From Aspidapion aeneum (Eukaryota > Arthropoda > Insecta > Coleoptera > Brentidae): 64,000 nucleotides of DNA. The translations under genes were made by a program, and so were the position numbers. The notes below the pieces were generated by a model. The model saw nothing but the letters and a program-made list of their open reading frames with translations, had not been told where the DNA came from and did not search any database. Location of the stretch: NCBI GenBank assembly GCA_963576565.1, contig OY755042.1, positions 4,330,112 through 4,394,111 on the forward strand, written 5' to 3'. This document shows positions 38,801 to 50,800 of the stretch, piece by piece (within the stretch, counting starts at the first letter, position 1; each line of letters starts with the position of its first letter).

Positions 38801-41800
38801 TCTATGGTCAGTCGCACTGAAAATCTTCCAATGTAGAAACTTTGGCGGCAGGGCACCCCAATTGTTCATAAATTTTTTACTACATAAAATCATTTTGGGA
38901 CAGAAACTTTTCTCAAAAAACTATTCCAAATCAGAATCAGAATTTAAATATAAAATAAGCGATAATGTTTCAAAGTCAGAAATTTCAAAACAATTGACAG
39001 TTTAAACACCGATCCATCACCCTTATTATGAAGGGTGGTGACCGATTATGTTAACCTTAAGGTAACTGATAATTAGTTTTGCAGTGTCCATTATCAGTTA
39101 CCTTAGGAACCTATGGTTTAAAACTGAATTAAGAATACACGTGCGTTTTGTTACCAGAATTACGGGGTGATTAAACAAAAGGACTAGCCTTATTGCAAAG
39201 AGTATAGACACCTTTGTCTGGTTAACCTCTGATAACGCTGTGGGGCTGCCCGTAGTATATTATAGTAATTTTTGTAAACTAATTTAACTGTTTCCAAAAT
39301 AAATAAAAATTAATTTACAATTTTTGCACATACTCCTGAAAATCCCAAAATGGTTATGATTAGGGTAGCGTGTGCCACGACTATATTCGATGATTTATAC
39401 CAGCCCAACTAAAAAATTAATAAATGATCTGACAAAAACCCTACAGAACTCTAACCAAGGCCAACACAAAAATAGAGGCCACGACCCTGAAAAAATCAGC
39501 TGTTCTCCCGGGGCTGAATTTTACATTGGGTCTTATGGGAGGTCAGACGTTTTTTTATGATATTTTCAAAATGGCACTACAGATTTTCGCAAAATTTCAG
39601 TGAAATATTCTCAGACACCATCCCGATATTCCACCAAAGGTTTGTAAGGAAGCAACATGATTAAAAGGTTAAAATCTTCAAGATTTAGCATTTCTTATTT
39701 TGAATTCAAATTACCTGCCATGTACCACATGCCAACTGTTATATTTGACATGTATTTGACTTTGTCATCTGTGATTGTCACATTTGCTTCTGCTTTAAAC
39801 TGAATTATTGTGTGAGCTAATGAAGCGGCTATGAAAAATTAAGGATTACTATACATTTAAAAAAAAATTTTCTGCAAGAATAAAGTAAAAACAATCTCAA
39901 AAACGGCGTGATTTAAAAAAAAATTAAATATTCATGAACCGTCATTCTAACTTCAATATTTTAAAGACAATCAGCTGTGTCGTAACGTCACCATCAAAAA
40001 AAAATCAGCCCCGGATGTGACGTCAACAAAGTGGAGGATCGTGGCCCGTCCGTTTTGATAGCCCTGCTCTAACCTTATTATCTTTCTGCAGACTGGTAGG
40101 TCAAGGGGTTTCGCTTTCGTCTACTTTGAAGCCACTGAAGATGCTAAAGTCGCTAAAGAGCAGTGCAGCGGTATGAAAATCGACGGCAAGAGTATTCGCG
40201 TCGATTTTTCGATTACCGAAAGGGCGCACACCCCTACTCCTGGCATTTATATGGGAAGACCTACCTAGTAAGTATATTTAATTTATCTTACAATAATCTA
40301 ATCGCTGCTTTCTTCAAGATTAAGACGTTTTAGGTCATACTAAATCCAGAAATACATTAGAGCACCATACACATACATCCATTCACGTGGTTTATTCTGG
40401 TATTGGCGTAATTTTATACACTTGTAAAATATTGGAGTATCTAAATGATTTAGCATGTGATTTATAGTGACCTATGTATATGTTTGTTTTGATAGCTGTC
40501 GTTTTGAAATGGATGTATATAAAGTTAGCAGAACAACTTTGGAAATAAAAAAAAATCATATGCTCATAATTTGCCGTTAATTATCCGTAAATTAGTTGTA
40601 AAAACAAAAAATTTGCCGTGCCCGTTTTTTTTTAAATATGGTAATTTGCTAACTTTATATAGAGTTAGCAAAACACCTATAGAAACAATGAATTTATGTA
40701 AAAAAAATTTAGTTCACAATTTGCCGTTAATTATCCGTAAATTAGTTGTGAAAACAAAAAATTTGCCGTGTCCGTTTTTTTCAAAAAAATATGGTGTTTT
40801 GCTAACTTTATATAAAGTTTGCAAAACACCTATAGAAACAATGGATTTATCTAAAAAAAATTTAGTTCACAATTTGCCGTTAATTATCCGTAAATTAGTT
40901 GTAAAAACAAAAAATTTGCCGTGCCCGTTTTTAAAAAAAAAATATGGTGTTTTGCTAACTTTATACAAAGTTAGCAGAACACCTATAGAAATAATGGATT
41001 TATCTAAAAAATTTTAGTGCAGAATTTGCTGTTAATTATCCGTAAATTAGTTTTAAAAACAAAAAATTTGCCGTCTCCCTTTTTTTTTAAATTGGTGTTT
41101 TGCTAACTTTATATAAAGTTAGCAGAACACCTATTTAAATAATATATTTTTCTAAAAAAACTTACTGCACAATTTGTCGTTAATTAGCCGTAAATAGGTT
41201 GTGAAAACAAAAAATTTGCCGTGCCCGTTTTTAAAAAAAATATATTGTGTTTTGCTAACTTTATATAAAGTTTGCAGAACACCTATAGAAACAAAGGATT
41301 TATCTAAAAAAAATTTAGTTCACAATTTGCCGTTAATTATCCGTAAATTAGTTGTAAAAACAAAAAATTTGCTGTGCCCGTTTTAAAAAAAAAATATGGT
41401 GTTTTGCTAACTTTATATAAAGTTAGCAGAACACCTATAGAAATAATGGATTTATCTAAAAAATTTTAATGCAGAATTTGCTGTTAATTATCCGTAAATT
41501 AGTTGTAAAAACAAAAAATTTGCCGTCTCCCCTTTTTTTTAAATTGGTGTTTTGCTAACTTTATATAAAGTTAGCAGAACACCTATTTAAATAATATATT
41601 TTTCTAAAAAAAATTTACTGCACAATTTGTCGTTAATTATTCATAAATAGGTTGTAAAAACAAAAAATTTGCCGTCCCCGTTTTTAAAAAAAATATATTG
41701 TGTTTTGCTAACTTTATATAAAGTTTGCAGAACACCTATAGAAACAAAGGATTTATCTAAAAAAAATTTAGTTCACAATTTGCCGTTAATTATCCGTAAA

Positions 41801-44800
41801 TTAGTTGTGAAAACAAAAAATTTGTCGTGCTCGTTTTTTTTTAAATATGGTGTTTTGCTAACTTTATATAAAGTTAGCAGAACACCTATTTAAATAATAT
41901 ATTTTTCTAAAAAAAATTTACTGCACAATTTGTCGTTAATTATTCGTAAATAGGTTGTAAAAACAAAAAATTTGCCGTGCCCGTTTTTTTCAAAAAAATA
42001 TGGTGTTTTGCTAACTTTATATAAAGTTTGCAAAACACCTATAGAAACAAAGGATTTATCTAAAAAAAATTTAGTTCACAATTTGCCGTTAATTATCCGT
42101 AAATTAGTTGTAAAAACAAAAAATTTGCCGTCTCCCCTTTTTTTTAAATTGGTGTTTTGCTAACTTTATATAAAGTTAGCAGAACACCTATTTAAATAAT
42201 ATATTTTTCTAAAAAAAATTTACTGCACAATTTGTCGTTAATTATTCATAAATAGGTTGTAAAAACAAAAAATTTGCCGTGCCCGTTTTTAAAAAAATAT
42301 ATTGTGTTTTGCTAACTTTATATAAAGTTTGCAGAACACCTATAGAAACAAAGGATTTATCTAAAAAAAATTTAGTTCACAATTTGCCGTTAATTATCCG
42401 TAAATTAGTTGTAAAAACAAAAAATTTGCCGTCTCCCTTTTTTTTTAAATTGGTGTTTTGCTAACTTTATATAAAGTTAGCAGAACACCTATTTAAATAA
42501 TATATTTTTCTAAAAAAAATTTACTGCACAATTTATCGTTAATTATTCGTAAATAGGTTGTAAAAACAAAAAATTTGCCGTGCCCGTTTTTTTCAAAAAA
42601 ATATGGTGTTTTGCTAACTTTATATAAAGTTTGCAAAACACCTATAGAAACAATGGATTTATCTAAAAAAAAATTAGTTCACAATTTGTCGTTAATTATC
42701 CGTAAATTAGTTGTGAAAACAAAAAATTTGTTGTGCCCGTTTAAAAAAAAAATATGGTGTTTTGCTAACTTTATATAAAGTAAGCAGAACACCTATAGAA
42801 ACAATGAATTTATCTAAAAAAATTTAGTTCAGAATTTGTCGTTAATTATCCGTAAATTAGTTGTAAAAACAAAAAATTTGCCGTCTCCCTTTTTTTTAAA
42901 AAATTGGTGTTTTGCTAACTTTATATAAAGTTAGCAGAACACCTATTTAAATAATGTATTTTTCTAAAAAAAATTTACTGCACAATTTGTCGTTAATTAT
43001 CCGTAAATAGGTTGTGACAACAAAAAATTTGACGTGCCCGCTTTTAAAAAAAATATATTGTGTTTTGCTAATTTTATATAAAGTTTGCAATTTGTCGTGC
43101 TCGTTTTTTTTTTTAAATATGGTGTTTTGCTAGAACACCTATAGAAACAATGGATTTATCTAAAAAAAAATTAGTTCACAATTTGCCGTTAATTATCCGT
43201 AAATTAGTTGTGAAAACAAAAAATTTGCCGTGCCCATTTAAACAAAAAAAAATATGGTGTTTTGCTAACTTTATATAAAGTTAGCAGAACACCTATAGAA
43301 ATAATGGATTTATCTAAAAAATTTTAGTGCAGAATTTGCTGTTAATTATCCGTAAATTAGTTGTAAAAACAAAAAATTTGCCGTCTCCCTTTTTTTAAAA
43401 AAATTGGTGTTTTGCTAATTTTATATAAAGTTAGCAGAACACCTATTTAAATAATGTATTTTTCTAAAAAAAATTTACTGCACAATTTGTCGTTAATTAT
43501 CCGTAAAAAGGTTGTGACAACAAAAAATTTGACGTGCCCGTTTTTAAAAAAAATATATTGTGTTTTGCTAATTTTATATAAAGTTTGCAATTTGTCGTGC
43601 TCGTTTTTTTTTTAAATATGGTGTTTTGCTAGAACACCTATAGAAACAATGGATTTATCTAAAAAAAAATTAGTTCACAATTTGCCGTTAATTATCCGTA
43701 AATTAGTTGTGAAAACAAAAAATTTGCCATGCCCATTTTTAAAAAAAAAATATGGTGTTTTGCTAACTTTATACAAAGTTAGCAGAACACCTATAGAAAT
43801 AATGGATTTATCTAAAAAATTTTAGTGCAGAATTTGCTGTTAATTATCCGTAAATTAGTTTTAAAAACAAAAAATTTGCCGTCTCCCTTTTTTTTTTTAA
43901 ATTGGTGTTTTGCTAACTTTATATAAAGTTAGCAGAACACCTATTTAAATAATATATTTTTCTAAAAAAAAATTACTGCACAATTTGTCGTTAATTATTC
44001 GTAAATAGGTTGTGAAAACAAAAAATTTGCCGTGCCCGTTTTTAAAAAAAATATATTGTGTTTTGCTAACTTTATATAAAGTTTGCAGAACACCTATAGA
44101 AACAAAGGATTTATCTAAAAAAAATTTAGTTCACAATTTGCCGTTAATTATCCGTAAATTAGTTGTAAAAACAAAAAATTAGCCGTGTCCGTTTTTTTCA
44201 AAAAAATATGAAGTTAGCAAAACACCTTTAAAAAAAAGGGGGCGCGGCAAATTTTTTGTTTTTACAAATAATTTACAGATAATTAACGGCAAATTGTGCA
44301 CAATTTTTTTTTTAGATAAATGCATTATTTTTATTGGTGTTCTGCTAACTTTATATGAAGTTAGCAAAACACCATATTTAAAAAAAAAACGGGCACGGCA
44401 AATTTTTTGTTTTCACAACTAATTACCGATAATTAACGGCAAATTATGAGCATATGATTTTTCAATTTCCAAAGTTGTTCTACTAACTTTATATACATTT
44501 GAAATTGTCAATATAGTTGATATTCAAGATAAAAAGTAGTAAATAAATAAAAATTCAGTTTAGTAAAATATAGTTTAAGACAATATAAAACAATATTAAA
44601 GATAGTACAGAAATTAGAGAATAAATATTGATTATTTAATAACTGTGACATTTATTGTAACGCCATACACAGAGGAAAGTACGTATGAAATTCCGGCGCG
44701 TTTAGTCATAGTTTGCTACAATACTCACACACGGCCACTCACGCACATGAATTTTTACTAGTTTTTAGAAATGACACGATATACCGCGTTAATGGATGTG

Positions 44801-47800
44801 TGTGTATTGAGCATTATGTAGGTTGTTTTTTTGAGCCACCAGTGTAAGGTTAGGTTTGATTTTGATGAAAATTTGGTACTAGAGGACGATCTGATTAGTT
44901 TTTCAAATCCAACAAGACACAATAACATTTTTAAACAGCCTTAATTCTTAAACGATTATTACGGTAATTCTTGGGTCTATTTTGACAAAAAAAAACCTTT
45001 ATATAAACTTGTCCTAAACGACTAACTTTTAAGATACAAGGTGTTCAAATATCACGTTTTTATTAACATCTGTGACTACATTAGATATTTTTGTGTAATT
45101 TGGTAAAAACTTTTTTTCATCAAGAGGCATCTAACATGTTTTTTGAAGTGTAAGCTTCTTTAGGCGCGTTTAGCACTTTTTGTGGGTACTGAATTGAACG
45201 AGCCGTCACGCTCGGCTATGTAGCGCTCATTCGGGTGAAGTCGGCTCGAGTCGACTAACTGTGAGAGGAACAGTCAGCAGCGCAATATGATGATACAGAT
45301 GAAGGCCACTCAGAGCAAAATTTACCACAGTAATTTATACCTAATTATAATTATGTAAATGTTATTAATTTGTATATTACTTTGTCAATATACAACGTAA
45401 AAAATCTTTTATTTCGTATTATTAATTTCGCCTTGTTGAAGTTTACACTTCTGCCGTGTGGTCTTAAGCACACACAACTTTTTTATTTTATTTTAATCAG
45501 TGGCGTTCATGCAAGAATTGCCCTGGTTATTTTTAAAGAAAAATGCTACTGTTTTTTATTAATAAAAATTATTTTTTTCCTATTTTTTTCTATTTGATTT
45601 AGTTTTGGTATTAAAAACAATTTAAATTCATTAGTACCTCGCTAGACCCCTTACGAGAAAAAACAATGATAACAAAAACATTTCATGTAAAAAAAAGCCA
45701 AGTACGCGAAAATGGCATTCTGTAAAAAGAATTGAGATAAAAGTAAAGCCAAGTTCTCCAATACAAATTTCAAAATGAAAGGTTCTTACTAGTTTGGAAA
45801 TGTTTTTTAAACTTTGCTATTACAGCCAAACTTCTTTATGTTCAATTTAGCACTGTGCCTAAGAGTCATTTACAGCCGTAATAGCCAAGTTTAGAAAAAT
45901 ATTTCCAAACTAGTAAGAACCTTTCATTTTGAAATTTGTATTGGAGAACTTGGCTTTACTTTTATCTCAATTCTTTTTGCGGCATGCCATTTTCGCGTAC
46001 TTGGCTTTTTTTTACATCAAATGTTTTTGTTATGATTTCACTTCTTTTTTAAAGGAATTGGATAATACTTAATTTTTAAAGTAGTAAAATATGCGGAGTA
46101 TTATTCAAAACTTTTGCAATGCCTTACTTAAATTTTTGAGGTTTTTTAATTTTTTTCCATGGTTTTATCGTAGTTCCTGTGCACAATGTTACTTTTACAT
46201 AATTTTACATGTATAGAGGAGAGAAAGAAATTTTGTCCTATAGTTTTATCATAGTTCCTATCAGTCTTCTAATGCTCAGCTCTCTAGCGTTTCTGGAAGT
46301 GGGTAATGTTACTTTTACATAACTTTACATTTATAGGGGAGGAGAGTAAATTAAAATGTTGGTGTTTTTAATTTTTTTCTATAACCTTTTTATAGTTACT
46401 ATTGGTCTTCCCAAGCTCAGCTCTCTAGCATGTCTGGAAGTAGGCAATGTTAATTTTACTTAACTTTACATATATAGGGGAGGGAAGTAAATTAGAATTT
46501 TGGGGTGTTTTAATTTTTTCCTATAGTTTTATCATAGTTCCTATCAGTCTGCCAAAGCTCAACTCTCTAGCATTACTGGAAGTGGGCAATGCTACTTTTA
46601 CATAACTTTAAATGTATAGGGGAGGGGAGTAAATTAAAATTTTGGTTTTTTTTGATTTTTTCCTATAGTTTTACCATAGTTCCTATCAGTCTGCCAAAGC
46701 TCAACTCTCTAGCATTTCTAGAAGTGGGCGATGCTACTTTTACATAACTTTAAATGTATAGGGGAGGGGAGTAAATTAAACTTTTGGGGTTTTTTGATTT
46801 TTCCCTAGGGTTTGGTCATAATTTCTATCAGTCTGCCAAATTTCAGCTTTGTAGCATGTCTGGAAGTACAGTAGAATATTGATGATCTATACATAAGTGA
46901 GTGGCAATTTCGACGTTGTTTGAAATTTCGTAACTACTTTACTACTTTATGGAATTCCATAAACTTGGAGGAGTTGTTAACTCCTTGGAGGTCTACGACT
47001 TTGCAAAGTTTGAGATTCGTAGCTCATTCCGAAGTAGAGTTTTAGGTAGGTCAAATATCGGCTGAAATGTTTCAAGAAAAAATGGTTACGGCGCGCGAAC
47101 TTGGCGAAGCACTGCCGTGCCCTCAGATTTATTTAAAATACCGAAAGCAATTCTCGCAGGAACGCCACTGGAAAAAAACATTTTGTACATCAGAAATTGC
47201 GTCTTGATGAATAGAAAGTGTGTATCAAATTTTACAGAAAATTCTAGAGAGGTGATTTTTTTCAAATTTTGAAAACCCTGTATCTTAGCTTGGCAGGCTT
47301 GTTATTCTCGATTTAATGAGGTATAAATCCATATGGCGACCATAAGAAATAACAAGGTTATCTATGTTTATAAAAAAACTAGAAAGCATAGAAAAAATTC
47401 GTTAATGTCATTTGGTTGGCTGTAATTTCTAACATAAAACTACCGAATTTAACAAAATTTGTTGACAAGATGGCGGAGATATTTAAATTTTTTCATAAAC
47501 ATAACCTTTAGGTTTTGCTCGATATTTCAAAAACTCCTGTAGATATTTTTAATTATAATACAGCATTTAATTGGGCTTGGAATGGTGAAACTTTCTTCTC
47601 ATTTAGGCTTAATTGTATCTCTTACAATTTCCGAAATTCCCATGTAACTACTATTATATGGGACACCCTGTCACTCTAAGCAAAACGTAATTTATAAAAA
47701 AAAAACATCTACGCCAGGCAGTGGAATATGGAATGCACTAGAAATAAAATTTCGGACTTCCATTGTCTTTATTTATTTTAAAACACGACGTTTCGGTTAG

Positions 47801-50800
47801 TAAGTATCTCTAACCGTTATCAAGTGTAAACTAAACAATCTAGTCTCTAGGCTACTACTTATACTACTTGGTGTGCAGTCAGGTGTGACGGCCCGCCCCC
47901 TTTTTAATCCTAAGACGCCTGTTTTCCTTAAGGAGTGGTTTCCATATGTTTGGTATGTCCGTGCTTGGTTGACTGAAAACTTCTTTATTCTGCATTATAT
48001 ACGCAGCTTCAATAAACTTTCGTTTTCGCCAATGCGACTCCTTATGTAAAACTTTAGCTTCTGACCACTGAATCCTGTGATCATTTGACCATGCATCTCT
48101 CTGCTAAACCGGATTTTTCAATATCCCCTAATTGGGTACTTTTTAGATGTTCATTTACTCTAACCTGAAGAGGGCGTTTCCTTTCACCTACATATGATTT
48201 ACCACACTCACACGGGATTTGGTAAATACATTCCTTATTATTTGAGGGATTGTCTGGTTTTGTTTTAGTTACAAAACTGCTTATCGTATTTCCCGAAGAA
48301 AATACTGTTTTTATATTATAGTGTTTAGCTATTCGTCTTATGTTTTCTGAAATCCCTTGAACATATGGAACGTTAATAACACCTAACGGATTATTATTTT
48401 GAGAATTTGGTACATTTAGTTTGTTTTTAATTTTAAATATCGTTGAGTTTATTAATTTCTCGGAATACCCATTCTGTTGTAAGTCCTTTTTAATGTTGTT
48501 AATTTCTGTGGTTAATTCTTCATTATTACTACAAATATGTACGGCTCTTAAATACAAACTTCTTATTACTCCTTGTTTTGTTGTAACAGAATGATTAGAC
48601 TTAAAATTTAGGTACTGTCCCGTGTGTGTAGGTTTCCTATATACAGTGGTTTGAATGTTTCTGTCTAATCGTTTGACAAGAACATCCAAAAAAGGTAAGG
48701 CCGAATCTTTTTCAATTTCCATGGTGCACTTGATTGTTGGTCGAATACCGTTTAAATGGTGTAGAAAATTTTGTAATTCGTCATCCTTTTCCGGCCATAT
48801 AATAAATGTGTCATCCATGTATCGTAGCCATAGTTATATACCAAACATATGGAAACCACTCCTTAAGGAAAACAGGCGTCTTAGGATTAAAAAGGGGGCG
48901 GACCGTCACACCTGACTGCACACCAAGTAGTATAAGTAGTAGCCTAGAGACTAGATTGTTTAGTTTACACTTGATAACGGTTAGAGATACTTACTAACCG
49001 AAACGTCGTGTTTTAAAATAAATAAAGACAATGGAAGTCCGAAATTTTATTTCTACACAATCATTGTCTACGAGTTTCAAACAAAGATGGAATGCACTGT
49101 TGACACATTGGGAAATGTCTACATTAAAATTTATCGCCTATATAAAATTCGCATTATCGGTTATTCCTAATTTCGGCTTTTTCAATTTAAAAATAATAGA
49201 AATTAGATGTTATTTTCTTATCAAAGGTCTCCAAAATTGAAAATCGTCATTTCTTGCCGTTGTAGAAATAACGATTCTCTTCTTTGGTAAATAAAAACAT
49301 CATGATTAGGAATTGTGCTGTGAAAGCTCTAGGCACAATTTAAAGGCTAGATGTGACAACTGACAACTTTTTCCTTGCTAGTGTTTTTTGCTTTTCTTAA
49401 ATTTTATAGGAAAGTCAATTTATCCGTGTGTCTGATTTAATAAGAGCTTTTAAAACATTCACTTCCTCTACAACTAAAAACCTAGCTCGATTTTTATGAG
49501 AAAAGCGGATGCGAAAGCCAAAGCAGCAGCAAATTGATAGGCTTTTCCCAGAGACATGTATCTGGCTTTTCCACAGCCCCCTTAAATGAACAAGCCTGAT
49601 CGATCCCACTTTAATTTGCAACAGTGTCGGAGGCTGACAGATCCGGCAATCCGGCAAAAATAATTGTCAGCCTTCGACATGTTGCAATTTGAAGTAGGAT
49701 CAGCCTTGTTAGTTTGAGGGAGCTGTCTAGCGTTAAATAAGTGTAAATTACATTACGAGAACAGCACTGCCGTCCACAAAATGAAAGCCGCATGTAGAAA
49801 TTGTACGTTTTAAAAAAAACCTGGCTTTTCCACAGCCCCCTTAAATGAACAAGCCTGATCCCACTTTGATTTGCAACAGTGTCGGAGGCTGACAGATCCG
49901 GCAATCCGGCAAAAATAATTGTCAGCCTTCGACATGTTGCAATTTGAAGTAGGATCAGCCTTGTTAGTTTAAGGGAGCTGTCTAGCGTTGAAGAAGTGTA
50001 ATTTACATTACGAGAACAGCACTGCCGTCCACAAAATGAAAGCCGCATGTAGAAATTGTACGTTTTGAGAAAAACAGGTTTAAAGTTTTATATTTTTTTA
50101 TAGTTTCTTATAATTTTAAAATAAAAGTGATGCGTGTTTATTTTTTTTACTCAAAACTTAAAATTTCTACATGCGTTCTTAGGGACGGCAGAGCTCTCTC
50201 ATCTTGTTATTATGTAGAGTGTTTTTTTTTAAAGAAGATAAATAGAGAATTATTGAAATACAGCCAGGCTATAATTGTGCCAGGCACTATTTTGACACAT
50301 TCACATTGAAAACTGACAGTTGATCCTTCAAAATTGACATACCAAAGTCGAATTTAAAACTTTCGTCGTTTATTTTCATTTAATAAAAGAAGGCACTATT
50401 TATTCCGGTTCATATAGTAAACAAAGGCCGTGTGTTAACAGCTGCTTTTTACAATGTGAAGGTGTCAAAATTGTGCCTGGCACTATTATAGCCTGACTTT
50501 ATTTCAATAATTCTCTAATATCTCCAAAACAAATCGATTGATTTTCAAAAATTTTACACGGCTCTAAAGACATTCAAGATACTTTTAAAACACTTGAAGG
50601 GGCATGCTACAGAGATAGTCAAAAAGTGTTCTCCTGGCTAACAAAATTGACGCTTTCTATTGTTTTTTCCATAAATTTTCATTTAACTTGCGCATTGTTA
50701 TATCAAATGACATAAAATTTGTAACAAAAATCCCGTTAATTAAAAATGCTATTCAGCCGCTTTTGATATTGCCAGCTTTGTTTTGCTAACTTATTTTTCT

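Noticed and set aside
40571..42778. Repeated open frames with [19 protein letters not shown]
   Set aside because: They are by-products of the ~150-bp tandem monomer in phase with three; no start, splice or domain supports coding.
48655..48997. Plus-strand frames over the Penelope region
   Set aside because: The [20 protein letters not shown] part is only the inverted arm carrying a copy of the ORF end; not an independent gene.
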